Shown: in pieces, positions 51,416-61,604 of the stretch | Layout: each line of letters begins with the position of its first letter | Position numbering within the stretch: position 1 is the stretch's first letter | Assembly (NCBI RefSeq): GCF_002287135.1 | Contig: NZ_NESU01000005.1 | Location: 45,794 to 109,793 of the forward strand | Source: Helicobacter sp. TUL | Lineage (GTDB): Bacteria; Campylobacterota; Campylobacteria; Campylobacterales; Helicobacteraceae | Reading direction: 5' to 3' | DNA: 64,000 nucleotides | Made by a program: the position numbers and the translations under genes | Notes under the pieces: generated by a model | What the model was told of the DNA's origin: nothing | The model's database searches: none | The model's input: the letters and a program-made list of their open reading frames with translations, nothing else

Positions 51416-52612
51416 TTATTTTTGAAACAAAATCTCTTCAAAGGCTTTACGTGCTTTTGTTACATCAAAGTTTTTGGCAATCGCCAAAGCCTTAGATTCT
51501 AATTCTTGCTTATAGCGCGTATCTGTATAAAGCCTACGCATCGAATCTGCCAAACTCCTTGCGTCTTTGGACACAAAAAATTCTGCACACTCACCAAGCT
51601 TGGAATCTATAAGCATTTCTCTGCTAGTAGGAATATCACTAGCTATAATCGCCTTGCCAAGCACGCAAGATTCTGCCAAGACAAGTCCATAGCCCTCATA
51701 ATAACTCGCCAACACAAAAACATCACAAGCCTTAATGTATGCGTAAGGATTCTCCTTAAAGCCCAAAAATTTGACATTTCTAACGCCGCTAGATTCTATA
51801 TATGCAAGTAGTTCTTTTTTGTAGCGATCACCCTCACCAACAAGCCATAAATCATATTCTAAGCCTTCTTGTTGCAAGATTGTATTAGCCTCTAAAAGCG
51901 TTGCTAAGCCCTTTTGGTATGTGAGTCTCTCTACCTGCAAAAAGCTAAAGCGATTGCGTTGTATCTGCTCGATTTGCTGTATGTGTTCTTGTGCTTTTAG
52001 GGTGATTGCTTGTGTATTGATAGGATTATGAATGACAACTATATGCTTATGTGCCAATTCCGGATAAAGTTTTAAAAGAGAATCTTTGACATAATGTGAT
52101 ACACAAATGATTGAATCTAGTGCAAGATAGGCTTTAAGTTCGGCTTCATCACGCGTATTATCGCGTATTTCTGAAAGCGAAGTATGGATATAGCCAATTT
52201 TTTTGCCCCCATGTTTTTGAGAAATATATATGGTGCTAATCCCCTCCAAAAAGCCAATATTGACATCATATTGCTCTTTGATAAAATAGTTAATCCATTG
52301 AGGATTTCGCAACACACGCCTTTTCCAAAACTTATTTAAAAAGCGTATTTTGCCAAAAATATGAGGAAAACTAAAGACTTTGTGCAAATGCTCCTCACAC
52401 CACCCAAGATATGTATCTTGTGGTTTTTTCTCTATCAAAAATAAATCAATATCTTGTTTAGGATTTATTATTCTTGATTCTTCCGTAAAGCCCTCTGTTG
52501 CTGAATTTTTTTGCCAATTTTTTGCATGCTCCTCCCAAGCTTGAAAAAAATCTACTAGCACTCTTTCTGCACCACCACCGCCAATACCAAGCATACAGAT
52601 TAAAATTTTCAT
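51416..52612 (-). CDS. Glycosyltransferase family 4
   Basis: 398 aa from ATG 52612 (MKILICMLGIGGGGAERVLV), which follows AGGGAATGT; the longer frame upstream overlaps promoter sequence. The N-terminal GGGGAERV loop is the acceptor-side motif. The C-terminal Rossmann half has FSFLQVERLTYQKGLATLLE and the E-x7-E motif in SYYEGYGLVLAESCVLGKAI. A ~40-residue insertion near the N-terminus (AKNWQKNSATEGFTEE...) is polar. It probably builds a surface glycan; the sugar is unknown. Divergent from the fucose gene. Confidence 0.9.
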   Translation of the reverse strand: MKILICMLGIGGGGAERVLVDFFQAWEEHAKNWQKNSATEGFTEESRIINPKQDIDLFLIEKKPQDTYLGWCEEHLHKVFSFPHIFGKIRFLNKFWKRRVLRNPQWINYFIKEQYDVNIGFLEGISTIYISQKHGGKKIGYIHTSLSEIRDNTRDEAELKAYLALDSIICVSHYVKDSLLKLYPELAHKHIVVIHNPINTQAITLKAQEHIQQIEQIQRNRFSFLQVERLTYQKGLATLLEANTILQQEGLEYDLWLVGEGDRYKKELLAYIESSGVRNVKFLGFKENPYAYIKACDVFVLASYYEGYGLVLAESCVLGKAIIASDIPTSREMLIDSKLGECAEFFVSKDARSLADSMRRLYTDTRYKQELESKALAIAKNFDVTKARKAFEEILFQK

Positions 52613-52703
52613 ACATTCCCTTGTCGTAGTAACTAAGCGAATATTTCCCAAAAATGCTTTAAGAATCCCTAAAGCTATAAGCAAACCTTACTCAAAGTTT
52701 AGC

Positions 52704-52709
52704 TACAAT
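52704..52709 (+). promoter_or_regulatory. -10 box of the fcl-proB genes
   Basis: TACAAT in AGCTACAAT, about 43 bp upstream of the chosen fcl start. This shows that the ATG at 52725 would fall close to the transcription start. Confidence 0.5.
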
Positions 52710-52751
52710 ACCGCCCATTTTGCAATGATGTATTATGTCAAAAGGGTGTAT

Positions 52752-53804
52752 ATGCAAAAAGATTCTAAGATTTTTGTCGCAGGGCATAGAGGGCTTGTAG
52801 GTTCTAGTATTGTGGAGGTTTTGCAAGATCGTGGTTATAGTAATCTCATCACACACACACACCAAGAATTAGACTTGAGTGATTTTAGAGCAGTGGGGGA
52901 TTTTTTTGAGATACATAAGCCAGAGTATATTATTTTGGCAGCTGCCAAAGTTGGGGGCATAGCTGCCAACAATGAATACAGGGCGGATTTTATTTATGAG
53001 AATCTTGCTATACAAAATAATGTCATCTTTCACGCATACAAACACAATGCCAAAAAACTACTTTTTTTAGGAAGCTCTTGTATTTATCCCAAAAATGCTC
53101 CACAACCCATTACAGAATCTTCCCTTCTCACAAGCGCATTAGAATATACTAATGAGCCTTATGCTATCGCAAAAATTGCGGGGTTAAAAATGTGTGAGAG
53201 TTTTGCCCTGCAGTATGGGTGCAATTTTTTAAGCGTAATGCCTACTAATTTGTATGGGAATAATGATAATTTTGATCTCCACACTTCCCATGTCCTCCCC
53301 GCACTTTTGCGTAAGATTCACCTTGCCAAGCTTCTTTGGCTAGGCGATAGAGAATCTGTGCAAAAAGATACTAATTTATCGGGTGAGCAATTAGATGCGT
53401 TTTTGAAACGCTTTGGCATTAGCGCCCAAAGTGTGCAAATTTGGGGTAGCGGAAAGCCACGCAGAGAATTTTTACATGCCATTGATATGGCAAAGGCGTG
53501 TGTGTATGTGATGGAACATATAGATTTTAAAGATGTGCGTGGCAATCAAGATGAGGTGCGCAATACACACATCAACATAGGCTATGGTAGCGATATAAGT
53601 ATCGCTGATCTTGCGCGTATGATACAACATATCGTAGGGTTTAATGGGGAGCTTGTATTTGATACCTCTAAGCCTGATGGCACATACCAAAAACTTATGG
53701 ATTCAAGCAAGATACAAACATTAGGGTGGCAACCTACAATTGACTTAGAATCTGGCATAGCAAGTGTTTATGCGCACTATCTCAAAACCTATGGAGCTAA
53801 GTAA
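52752..53804 (+). CDS. fcl: GDP-L-fucose synthase
   Basis: Last steps of GDP-fucose synthesis from GDP-4-keto-6-deoxymannose. 350 aa from ATG 52752 (AAAGGG 5 bp upstream). It has a Rossmann GHRGLVGSSI, FLGSSCIYPKNAPQPITESS with the catalytic Ser, and YAIAKIAG with the Tyr-x3-Lys pair. GDP-fucose feeds Lewis-type or other fucosylated O-chains in Helicobacter. The usual partner gmd is not in the window. It overlaps proB by 1 bp. A short (CA)6 run occurs in the N-terminal coding part. Confidence 0.95.
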   Translation: MQKDSKIFVAGHRGLVGSSIVEVLQDRGYSNLITHTHQELDLSDFRAVGDFFEIHKPEYIILAAAKVGGIAANNEYRADFIYENLAIQNNVIFHAYKHNAKKLLFLGSSCIYPKNAPQPITESSLLTSALEYTNEPYAIAKIAGLKMCESFALQYGCNFLSVMPTNLYGNNDNFDLHTSHVLPALLRKIHLAKLLWLGDRESVQKDTNLSGEQLDAFLKRFGISAQSVQIWGSGKPRREFLHAIDMAKACVYVMEHIDFKDVRGNQDEVRNTHINIGYGSDISIADLARMIQHIVGFNGELVFDTSKPDGTYQKLMDSSKIQTLGWQPTIDLESGIASVYAHYLKTYGAK

Positions 53805-54595
53805 TGAAACCAAGAATCGTCCTAAAAGTAGGAAGTTCAAACATTTCTAATGGCGAAATGATTGATGAAAATAAGCTTGAGGCTATTGCGAAACTTATTT
53901 GTGAATTACGCACACATTATGATATTTTGCTTGTAAGCTCTGGTGCGGTGGCAAGTGGCTATACGCGACTAAAAATTGATAAATCGCTTTTATCAAACAA
54001 ACAAGCTCTTGCAAGTATCGGACAGCCACTGCTTATGCAAACATACCGCACAACATTTCAGCATTATGGCATAGAGGTTGCACAAATTTTGGTTACCAAA
54101 AACAACTTTGATTCACGCACACAAACTAAATGCGCTAAAGATTGCATAGATACGCTTTTGGCACATCAGATTCTGCCTATCATCAACGAAAATGATTCAA
54201 CAGCGCTTACAGAATTTGTGGGTGATAATGATCGTTTGAGTGCGTATGTAGCGCATTATTTTGATGCACAACTCTTAGTAATTTTAAGTGATATTGATGG
54301 GTATTTTGACAAAAATCCCACGCTAGATCCTCATGCCAAAATCCTCCCACGCGTTACGCACATACAACCTCAAGAGCTAGAAGCACCACACACACCAAAT
54401 GCAAAATTTGCCACCGGTGGCATTGTAACTAAGCTTATGGCTGCGCATTTTTTGCTAGATCGTCAAAAATCGATGTTTCTTACCAATGGCAACAAGCTTG
54501 ATGTGCTTCGCGCACTTTTGATAGAGGGCAAACAAACAAGCGGCACGCTTTTTGGGACATTGCCTACTTTGCCTTGCATAACAGATTCTAAATAA
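53804..54595 (+). CDS. proB: Glutamate 5-kinase (short form)
   Basis: First enzyme of proline synthesis, phosphorylating glutamate. 263 aa covering only the amino-acid kinase domain; the C-terminal PUA domain of E. coli ProB is absent, as in several epsilonproteobacteria. Motifs: IVLKVGSSNIS (phosphate loop), LLVSSGAVASG, INENDST and NDRLSAYVAHYF, and the late NAKFATGGIVTKLMAAHFLL. The start overlaps the fcl stop. Confidence 0.95.
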   Translation: MKPRIVLKVGSSNISNGEMIDENKLEAIAKLICELRTHYDILLVSSGAVASGYTRLKIDKSLLSNKQALASIGQPLLMQTYRTTFQHYGIEVAQILVTKNNFDSRTQTKCAKDCIDTLLAHQILPIINENDSTALTEFVGDNDRLSAYVAHYFDAQLLVILSDIDGYFDKNPTLDPHAKILPRVTHIQPQELEAPHTPNAKFATGGIVTKLMAAHFLLDRQKSMFLTNGNKLDVLRALLIEGKQTSGTLFGTLPTLPCITDSK

Positions 54596-54635
54596 TTGTT
54601 ATGGACTTTACATAATTAGGGAGCATACAAGAACT

Positions 54636-55571
54636 ATGAGAATCTTACTTGCTGGGACACCTGCCTTTGCCAAAATTGCTTTTGAAAATCTCTTGCATTG
54701 TGCGCATACAGATACAGAGTCTTTGACACTTGAAATTATTGGTTTGCTTACCCAACCTGATCGAATCTTTGGGCGCAAAAAAGAGCTAAAAGCTCCTGAA
54801 ACTAAAGAATTTGTGCGCTCATTGTTTCCAGATATTCCTATTTTTCAACCCCAACGCATAGACACACACACGATAGAATCTATCAAAGCCCTACAGCCTG
54901 ATATGATACTTGTCGTTGCCTTTGGACAAATCTTGCCACAAGCATTTTTGGATATAGCGCCATGTCTTAATCTCCACGCATCTATTTTGCCAAATTTACG
55001 CGGAGCAAGTCCGATTCAAGAAATGATCCTTGCACAACCAAAATTTTTTGGTGTGAGTGTGATGCAAATGGAATTGGGGTTAGATTGTGGTGCGATATTG
55101 GGTGTGGGCTATGTAGAAAATTGTGGAGAGAATCTCTACACTCTTAGCACACGCTTAGCCCAAAGAGGCGCACAAGTGCTTTGGGGGGTATTAAAGCGTT
55201 TGCGCACACATTCTCTTGTGCCATTAGAGCAAAATAATGCAGATTCTAGTTATTGCACCAAAATCACACGCCAAGATGGATTAATCACATTAAAAAATGC
55301 GCAAGAAGTGTATTATAAATACCTTGCGTATTATGGGTGGCCTAGTGTTTTTGTAGAATCTGGCTTGAAATTTACACACATTGTGGGCTTTGAAGCGCAG
55401 GGATTCTATAAAGAGGGAGAAATTATAAAAATCCTTGCACATAGCGCACTTATAGGGTGTAGGCAGGGGTATTTAGAAATTGCTAGTGTGCAACCACCAA
55501 ACAAAAAAGAAATGCCTATTAATGCTTATCTTGTCGGAGCACGACTTCAAGAGGGAGCATGTTTGTTGTAA
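54636..55571 (+). CDS. fmt: Methionyl-tRNA formyltransferase
   Basis: Formylates initiator Met-tRNA using 10-formyl-THF. 311 aa: N-terminal MRILLAGTPAFAKIAFENLL, with NLHASILPNLRGASPIQEMI (the family active-site HASLLPxxRGxxPI motif) in the middle. A C-terminal OB domain follows. It stands 40 bp after proB and has its own AGGGAGCATAC-type ribosome region. Confidence 0.95.
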   Translation: MRILLAGTPAFAKIAFENLLHCAHTDTESLTLEIIGLLTQPDRIFGRKKELKAPETKEFVRSLFPDIPIFQPQRIDTHTIESIKALQPDMILVVAFGQILPQAFLDIAPCLNLHASILPNLRGASPIQEMILAQPKFFGVSVMQMELGLDCGAILGVGYVENCGENLYTLSTRLAQRGAQVLWGVLKRLRTHSLVPLEQNNADSSYCTKITRQDGLITLKNAQEVYYKYLAYYGWPSVFVESGLKFTHIVGFEAQGFYKEGEIIKILAHSALIGCRQGYLEIASVQPPNKKEMPINAYLVGARLQEGACLL

Positions 55572-55600
55572 GAATTTATGAGATTTAAAGCTTTTTTTGC

Positions 55601-55606
55601 TACAAT
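55601..55606 (+). promoter_or_regulatory. Extended -10 box of the secG-frr-thrS-infC run
   Basis: TGCTACAAT, with TACAAT at 55601-55606, 31 bp before the secG ATG. Confidence 0.6.
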
Positions 55607-55636
55607 CGCGCTTTATTTGCACATTTTGGAGAGATA

Positions 55637-56047
55637 ATGGCGACTACTTTACTCGTGATTCAAATTGTTTTGACATTACTTATTACTATCGTAGTTTTAT
55701 TACAAAAAAGTTCAAGTATCGGACTTGGCGCATACGGCGGAAGCAATGAAAGTATGTTTGGGGCGAAAGGTCCTGCAGGGTTTTTGGCAAAAGCGACAAT
55801 GTTTTTGGGATTTTTGTTTCTCATCAATACAATCGCACTTGGTTACATGTATAATCGTCAAACAAGTGTTGTTGATAGAATCTCCCCTAAAAGCACTTCT
55901 AATCTCGCGCCATTACCAACTGATGAGTCACAAGATGCATCAGATTCTAAAGCCTCTACATTGCAAGTGCAAGAAGGAGATAATCCTTTTGAAAATGCTT
56001 CACCTAGTGCGCCAAATGCACCAACTAGCATACCGCAAACAAAATAA
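55637..56047 (+). CDS. secG: Protein translocase subunit SecG
   Basis: Small SecYEG channel subunit. 136 aa: two helices (LLVIQIVLTLLITIVVLLQK; AKATMFLGFLFLINTIALGY) flanking the conserved loop SSSIGLGAYGGSNESMFGAK. A ~60-residue polar C-terminal tail (SPKSTSNLAPLPTDESQDAS...) makes it longer than E. coli SecG. Confidence 0.95.
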   Translation: MATTLLVIQIVLTLLITIVVLLQKSSSIGLGAYGGSNESMFGAKGPAGFLAKATMFLGFLFLINTIALGYMYNRQTSVVDRISPKSTSNLAPLPTDESQDASDSKASTLQVQEGDNPFENASPSAPNAPTSIPQTK

Positions 56048-56065
56048 GATTTTTAAGGGAATGTA

Positions 56066-56632
56066 ATGAACGAAGAGATTACTAAGATTTTACAACATAC
56101 ACAAGAAAATATGGAAAAATCCCTGCAAGTGTTAAAGAAAGATTTTTCTTTGCTACGCAGTGGGAGAGTTTCGAGCGCTATGATAGATTCTATCAAGGCA
56201 GATTATTATGGCACACCAACGCCTATTAGCCAAATGGCATCAATTATGGTGCAAGATGCTTCTACAATTCTTGTAACTCCTTGGGATAAGACACTTTTAA
56301 AAGACATTGAGCGTGCGTTGCAAGAAGCGAATGTAGGTGCTACACCAAATAACGACGGAGAAGCAATCCGTTTGCATTTCCCTCCAATGACAAAAGAGCA
56401 ACGCTTAGAAATTGCCAAAGAAGCGAAGGCTATGGCGGAAAAAAGTCGTGTGGCAATACGCAATATCCGACAAGACGCAAACAATCATCTTAAAAAACTT
56501 GAAAAAGCTAAAACTATTACAGAAGATGAGAGCAAAAAATCTCAAGATAATGTCCAAAAACTCACCGATGAATTTGTCAAAAAGATTGATGAAGTTTTGA
56601 AAAACAAAGAACATGAAATCCTAAAGGTATAG
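56066..56632 (+). CDS. frr: Ribosome recycling factor
   Basis: Splits post-termination ribosomes together with EF-G. 188 aa, near the usual 185. Signature segments are [40 protein letters not shown] and the long antiparallel helices ending [20 protein letters not shown]. It lies between secG and thrS with 18- and 5-bp gaps. Confidence 0.97.
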   Translation: MNEEITKILQHTQENMEKSLQVLKKDFSLLRSGRVSSAMIDSIKADYYGTPTPISQMASIMVQDASTILVTPWDKTLLKDIERALQEANVGATPNNDGEAIRLHFPPMTKEQRLEIAKEAKAMAEKSRVAIRNIRQDANNHLKKLEKAKTITEDESKKSQDNVQKLTDEFVKKIDEVLKNKEHEILKV

Positions 56633-56637
56633 GCTTT

Positions 56638-58458
56638 ATGAGTAAAACACTAATAGGTAAAAAAATCAATAATCACATTTATGATCTTTGCACAATCGAG
56701 CAAAATGCGCTTAGTGGCGGAGAGCCTATTTATTTTGATAATAGCGAAGATTCTTTAGAGATTATACGCCATTCTTGCGCACACCTTATGGCTCAAGCTA
56801 TCAAAGCCATTTATCCAGAAGCACAATTTTTTGTCGGTCCTGTGGTAGAAGAGGGGTTTTATTATGACTTTAAGGTTGCGCATAAAATCGGTGAGGAAGA
56901 TCTCCCAGCTATAGAATCTAAAATGAGGGAAATAGCCCAAAAAGCCTACCCTATAGAAAAATACACAACTACTCGTCTTTTGGCACAAGAAAAATTTGCC
57001 AATGATGAATTAAAGCTTGCAGTGATGAGTAAAATAGAGGGAGATAGCTTTAGTTTCTATACACAGGGAGATTTTGAAGATTTATGTCGAGGACCACATC
57101 TCCCAAACACTAAATTTTTGGAGCATTTTAAACTGACAAAAATTGCAGGGGCATATTTGGGTGGAGATGAAAATGCTCAAATGCTTACTAGAATCTATGG
57201 CATAGCCTTTAGCACCAAAGAAGCCCTAAAAGAGTATCTTTTCCAAATCCAAGAAGCAAAAAAACGCGACCATAGAAAAATAGGTCAAGAAATGGGTCTT
57301 TTTAGCTTTGATGAGGAAATAGGTGCTGGTTTGCCTTTGTGGTTGCCAAAGGGGGCGCGTTTGCGTCGCAATATCGAGAATCTACTTACCAAAGCCCTTA
57401 TAGAGCGCGAATATGAGCCTGTGCGTGGTCCAGAGATTCTCAAAAGTGATGTGTGGAAAAAAAGCGGTCATTATGAAAACTACAAAGAAAATATGTATTT
57501 TACGACCATTGATGATCAAGAATATGGCATAAAACCTATGAATTGTGTGGGGCATATCAAAGTGTATCAAAGTAGCCCAAGAAGCTATCGTGAGTTGCCA
57601 TTACGATTTTATGAATATGGTGTCGTGCATAGACATGAAAAAAGTGGTGTGTTACACGGGCTTTTGCGTGTGCGGGAATTCACACAAGATGATGCGCATA
57701 TATTTTGCACACCAGCACAGATAAAAGATGAAGTGCATAATATCATTGCCTTTACAAAAAATATTATGGAGCTTTTTGGTTTTAGCTACGAAATGGAATT
57801 ATCCACACGCCCTAAAAAATCTATCGGAAGCGATGAGGTTTGGGAGAGCGCGACAGATTCACTGAAACAATCTTTGGATCAAAACCACATAAATTATCGC
57901 ATTGATGAAGGTGGTGGGGCATTTTATGGACCAAAAATTGATATTAAAATCACCGATGCACTCAAACGCAAATGGCAATGTGGCACCATACAAATTGATA
58001 TGAATCTTCCAAGTCGCTTTGAATTGAGCTATACTGATGAGCATAACAGCGCACAAATGCCTGTGATGATTCATAGAGCAATTTTGGGAAGTTTTGAGCG
58101 ATTTATTGCCATTTTGACAGAGCATTTTGCCGGAGAATTTCCGCTTTTTGTCGCACCTACGCAAGTGTGCCTCATACCTATTGGAGATTCACAAATACCA
58201 TATGCACAGGCTTTGCGTGAGAAAATTATCCAACAAAGCGGAGCATATGCCGAGATTTTGGACAAAAATGAGACATTAGGCAAAAAGATTAGAATCGCTG
58301 AAAAACAGCATACACCTTTGATTGTGGTTTTGGGTGAAAAAGAAGTGGAGAGTAAAATCCTAGCCATTAGAGATAGAACTACGCGAGAACAATACACATT
58401 GAGCGAGGAAGAATTTATCGCAATGCTATATACCAAAATAAGTGAGGTTCGTATTTGA
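56638..58458 (+). CDS. thrS: Threonyl-tRNA synthetase
   Basis: Charges tRNA-Thr. 606 aa. The N-terminal TGS domain typical of most bacteria is missing, as in H. pylori. The editing domain starts [20 protein letters not shown]. The class II catalytic core includes [20 protein letters not shown] (zinc-site Cys) and [10 protein letters not shown] (zinc-site His), and [20 protein letters not shown] (motif 3). An anticodon-binding domain closes the protein. It overlaps infC by 4 bp. Confidence 0.97.
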   Translation: MSKTLIGKKINNHIYDLCTIEQNALSGGEPIYFDNSEDSLEIIRHSCAHLMAQAIKAIYPEAQFFVGPVVEEGFYYDFKVAHKIGEEDLPAIESKMREIAQKAYPIEKYTTTRLLAQEKFANDELKLAVMSKIEGDSFSFYTQGDFEDLCRGPHLPNTKFLEHFKLTKIAGAYLGGDENAQMLTRIYGIAFSTKEALKEYLFQIQEAKKRDHRKIGQEMGLFSFDEEIGAGLPLWLPKGARLRRNIENLLTKALIEREYEPVRGPEILKSDVWKKSGHYENYKENMYFTTIDDQEYGIKPMNCVGHIKVYQSSPRSYRELPLRFYEYGVVHRHEKSGVLHGLLRVREFTQDDAHIFCTPAQIKDEVHNIIAFTKNIMELFGFSYEMELSTRPKKSIGSDEVWESATDSLKQSLDQNHINYRIDEGGGAFYGPKIDIKITDALKRKWQCGTIQIDMNLPSRFELSYTDEHNSAQMPVMIHRAILGSFERFIAILTEHFAGEFPLFVAPTQVCLIPIGDSQIPYAQALREKIIQQSGAYAEILDKNETLGKKIRIAEKQHTPLIVVLGEKEVESKILAIRDRTTREQYTLSEEEFIAMLYTKISEVRI

Positions 58459-58967
58459 GCAAAGAAGAAGTATTACTAAATGAGGAGATAAACCTCAAAG
58501 AAGTGCGTTGTGTGGGTGATGATGGTCATGTGTATGGTGTGATGAGCTCAAGAGAAGCATTAGAGATAGCTGTAAGAGAGGATTTGGATCTTGTGCTTAT
58601 ATCACCCAATGCTAATCCTCCTGTATGCAAGATTATGGATTATGGTAAATTCCGCTATCATCAGGAAAAACGCCAAAAAGAAGCCAAAAAGAAGCAAAAA
58701 CAAATTGAGATTAAAGAAATTAAGCTTTCTACACAGATTGCACAAAATGACATTAATTATAAGGTAAAACACGCTATACAATTTTTAGAATCTGGTAAGC
58801 ATGTGCGTTTTAAAGTGTTCTTGAAACAACGAGAGTTAAGTATCCCAGATGCAGGTAAAGAAACTCTCAATAAAATCGCACCAATGCTTGAAGAGGTTGC
58901 CATAGCAGAAAAAGAACCAAAACTTGAGGGACGCTATCTCAATGTTTTGTATGTCCCTAAAAAATAG
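58455..58967 (+). CDS. infC: Translation initiation factor IF-3
   Basis: Binds the 30S subunit and proofreads initiation. 170 aa: N-domain [20 protein letters not shown], linker [20 protein letters not shown], and a C-domain with [19 protein letters not shown]. The start is TTG at 58455, overlapping the thrS TGA. Non-standard starts on infC are widespread because IF-3 represses initiation at weak codons, giving autoregulation. Followed by rpmI after 27 bp. Confidence 0.96.
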   Translation: MSKEEVLLNEEINLKEVRCVGDDGHVYGVMSSREALEIAVREDLDLVLISPNANPPVCKIMDYGKFRYHQEKRQKEAKKKQKQIEIKEIKLSTQIAQNDINYKVKHAIQFLESGKHVRFKVFLKQRELSIPDAGKETLNKIAPMLEEVAIAEKEPKLEGRYLNVLYVPKK

Positions 58968-58994
58968 TAATTAATCTTATGAAAGGAGAATGTA

Positions 58995-59189
58995 ATGCCA
59001 AAGATGAAAACAAATCGTGGTGCCGCCAAGCGTTTTAAGCTCAAAAAAAATGCTATCAAGCGTGGTAGTGCTTTTAAAAGTCATATCTTGACAAAAAAAA
59101 GCCCAAAACGAAAGGCGAATCTCAACGCACCACACTATGTGCATAAGACCAATGTTGATTCTGTAAAAAACCTACTTTGTATGGCATAA
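58995..59189 (+). CDS. rpmI: 50S ribosomal protein L35
   Basis: 64 aa, lysine-rich: [20 protein letters not shown] at the N-terminus is diagnostic. Part of the conserved infC-rpmI-rplT set. Start behind AAAGGAGAATGTA. Confidence 0.97.
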   Translation: MPKMKTNRGAAKRFKLKKNAIKRGSAFKSHILTKKSPKRKANLNAPHYVHKTNVDSVKNLLCMA

Positions 59190-59206
59190 CACAGAATCTG
59201 TAGCTC

Positions 59207-59250
59207 CCCTAAGCATATGTATGCAATAGGGCAAGGCGAGCCAAAGGCTC
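59207..59250 (+). promoter_or_regulatory. Paired hairpins in the rpmI-rplT spacer
   Basis: CCCTA...TAGGG enclosing GCATATGTATGC (59207-59231), then GAGCC-AAA-GGCTC (59238-59250). L20 autoregulates this operon in other bacteria by binding such leader structures; here they could serve that role or partial termination. Confidence 0.35.
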
Positions 59251-59282
59251 ACACCTAAAATAATAAGGTAAAGGAGAATACT

Positions 59283-59630
59283 ATGAGAGTAAAGACAGGT
59301 GTCGTTAGAAGAAGACGACATAAAAAGATTCTAAAACTAGCGCGAGGCTTTTATAGTGGTCGTCGCAAACATTTCAGAAAGGCAAAAGAGCAACTAGAAC
59401 GCAGTATGTATTATGCTTTCCGTGATAGAAAGCGTAAAAAGCGAGACTTTAGGCGTTTATGGATTACTCGTATCAACGCAGCTTGCAGAAGCAATGGCGT
59501 AAGCTATTCTAAATTTATGCATGCACTCAAACTTGCTAATATCGAGCTTGATAGAAAAGTTTTGGCTGATATGGCAATGAATGATACACAAAGCTTCCAA
59601 GCAATTCTCAAAAGCACAAAACTTATCTAG
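59283..59630 (+). CDS. rplT: 50S ribosomal protein L20
   Basis: 115 aa, strongly basic: [20 protein letters not shown], then [20 protein letters not shown] and [20 protein letters not shown]. Binds 23S rRNA early in assembly. Start behind AAAGGAGAATACT. Confidence 0.97.
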   Translation: MRVKTGVVRRRRHKKILKLARGFYSGRRKHFRKAKEQLERSMYYAFRDRKRKKRDFRRLWITRINAACRSNGVSYSKFMHALKLANIELDRKVLADMAMNDTQSFQAILKSTKLI

Positions 59631-59639
59631 TATCACATC

Positions 59640-59657
59640 GCGGATTTTAGAATCCGC
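59640..59657. terminator. Hairpin between rplT and the symporter gene
   Basis: GCGGATT-TTAG-AATCCGC, a 7-bp GC-rich stem 10 bp after the rplT stop and 23 bp before the convergent symporter stop. No long U run. Confidence 0.5.
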
Positions 59658-59679
59658 AGTGTGCTTCTATCCGCAGTAG

Positions 59680-61017
59680 TTACATGTCCTTTATGGCTGA
59701 TTGTATCATAGCGGCTAAAATTCCTATAGGTGCAATAAATCTTATCACAAAATACCATATTTCAAAGGCTATCGTGCGTAGATATCCCTCACACATTGCA
59801 TATACTTGTGATTTTGGAAGTATCCACCCTACAAAGACACACAAAAATACACCAGCCAATGGTAACATATATGACGCACTGATATACCCAAACCACTTAA
59901 AAAGTGTCTTGCCAAAAAAGCTTAATGTTTCATGATAGTTTGCTGTATTACTAAGCAACAATAACACACCCAAGCCATACGCAACGCTGATAGTAAGAAT
60001 ATTTGCTTTGGTGCGAGAAAAGTAAAAACGATCAATAAGCCATGTATTGAGTGGTTCTAGCATAGAGACAGCTGAAGTAATGCCAGCAAAAATAAGGGCG
60101 ACAAAAAACAAAAAAGCGATAATCTGACCACTTACACCCATATTGGCAAAAATGAGTGGTAGCGAAATAAATACAAGCCCAGGACCACCATCTGGTGTTG
60201 CGCCATATCCAAAGATAAAGGTAAAAATTACAAGACCAGCTACAAGACAAAATACAAAGTTAAGAAGTGCAACAATGAGCGCAGATTTGATAAAATTCCC
60301 CTCTTTTGGCATAGATCCTGAATATGTCAAAATCACCCCAACCCCTAGAGATAGGGAAAAAAATGCCTGTCCTATTGCATCGACAATCACTTGAGGCGTG
60401 AGTTTGCCAAAATTTGGAGTAAATAAAAATTTACAAGAAGCCAAAAAAGAGTCTTGATACATCGAATATACCAAAAGCCCCAAAAAAATGATAAGCAACA
60501 AAGGCATAAGGATAAGGTTTAGGCGCTCTATGCCCTTTTTGACACCTTGCTGCAACACATATGCACACAATACCACAATCACAAAATGCCACCATAGCTG
60601 AAGTCCTATTTGATCATTGGTAAAATGCTCCCAAAGATTTTTTGTCGATTTAAGTGTTGTTGGTAAGCCTATGAGACTTAATGCCATATAATGCATAAGC
60701 CACCCTAACACAACGACATAAAAAGAAAAAATTACCAAACCAGAAAAGACCATTAAGCCGCCATATTTATAGTATTTTTTTCCTTTTGGTGCTAGAGATT
60801 CAAAGGTGCTAAAACTATCTTGCCTACTTGCTCTACCCAAAATCATTTCTATAATAAATACGCTAAGACCAAATACCAAAAATGCTACAATAAATACCAA
60901 GACAAATGCGCCACCGCCACTTTCGCCCACCACATAAGGAAACTTCCAAACACCGCCTAATCCTATGGCGCTTCCTGCTGCTGCTAAAATAAAACCAATT
61001 CTTGAAAAATATGTCAT
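59680..61017 (-). CDS. Sodium-dependent transporter, SNF/NSS family
   Basis: 445-aa LeuT-like symporter, probably for an amino acid. TM1 carries the sodium and substrate-site signature RIGFILAAAGSAIGLGGVWK. The family residues FPYVVGESGGGAF and GQAFFSLSLGVGVILTYSGS (TM6 region) follow. The eleven- to twelve-helix pattern is complete. Its gene is 17 bp downstream of trpG and on the same strand, which hints at a role in tryptophan or aromatic amino-acid uptake, but that is inference. Confidence 0.92.
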   Translation of the reverse strand: MTYFSRIGFILAAAGSAIGLGGVWKFPYVVGESGGGAFVLVFIVAFLVFGLSVFIIEMILGRASRQDSFSTFESLAPKGKKYYKYGGLMVFSGLVIFSFYVVVLGWLMHYMALSLIGLPTTLKSTKNLWEHFTNDQIGLQLWWHFVIVVLCAYVLQQGVKKGIERLNLILMPLLLIIFLGLLVYSMYQDSFLASCKFLFTPNFGKLTPQVIVDAIGQAFFSLSLGVGVILTYSGSMPKEGNFIKSALIVALLNFVFCLVAGLVIFTFIFGYGATPDGGPGLVFISLPLIFANMGVSGQIIAFLFFVALIFAGITSAVSMLEPLNTWLIDRFYFSRTKANILTISVAYGLGVLLLLSNTANYHETLSFFGKTLFKWFGYISASYMLPLAGVFLCVFVGWILPKSQVYAMCEGYLRTIAFEIWYFVIRFIAPIGILAAMIQSAIKDM

Positions 61018-61034
61018 TGCTGCCTCACTTTATT

Positions 61035-61604
61035 TTAGCAAGATTCTAAAAGATTGCTAAGTATTGTTTTTCCATAAGGTGTCAAGACAGATTCTGGGTG
61101 GAATTGCACGCCATAGATAGGATATGTTTTATGGGCTAATGCCATAATCTCGCCATCATCGCTACTTGCCAATACTTCCAAATATGCAGGGAGTGAATCT
61201 CGCACACTTGCTAAGGAATGGTATCGCGCCACTTGGATTTGTGAGGGCAATCCTTTAAACAAAGTATCTTCTTTGTGAATGCTGATGAGTGAAGATTTTC
61301 CGTGCATAATGCTTTTGGCATAACTCACTTCACCTCCAAAAGCGAGAGTGATTGCTTGGTGTCCCAAACACACGCCAAAAATAGGTATAGTCCCTGCACA
61401 AAGTTTGATTGCCTCAACGCACACACCTGCATCTTGAGGCTTACCAGGACCCGGAGAAATAACAAGGAGTTTAGGGTTTAGATCCTTAATTGCATTTGCA
61501 CTTAACTCATCGTTTCGCACCACACGCACATTATCATAGAGACTTCCCAAGAGTTGATAGAGGTTGTAAGAAAAACTATCATAATTATCAATAAGTATAA
61601 TCAT
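61035..61604 (-). CDS. trpG: Anthranilate synthase glutamine amidotransferase subunit
   Basis: Provides ammonia to TrpE for anthranilate formation. 189 aa class I glutaminase. N-terminal MIILIDNYDSFSYNLYQLLG; oxyanion-hole SPGPGKPQDAG; nucleophile Cys in IFGVCLGHQAITLAFGG; catalytic His-Glu in YGVQFHPESVLTPYG. It overlaps trpE by 4 bp. A dual role in p-aminobenzoate synthesis is possible because no pabA is seen. Confidence 0.95.
   Translation of the reverse strand: MIILIDNYDSFSYNLYQLLGSLYDNVRVVRNDELSANAIKDLNPKLLVISPGPGKPQDAGVCVEAIKLCAGTIPIFGVCLGHQAITLAFGGEVSYAKSIMHGKSSLISIHKEDTLFKGLPSQIQVARYHSLASVRDSLPAYLEVLASSDDGEIMALAHKTYPIYGVQFHPESVLTPYGKTILSNLLESC

Noticed and set aside
52850..52863. (CA)6 dinucleotide run in fcl as a phase-variation site
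   Set aside because: Six units, in frame as His-Thr codons, is short for slippage; similar short AC runs occur elsewhere, for example near 16662.
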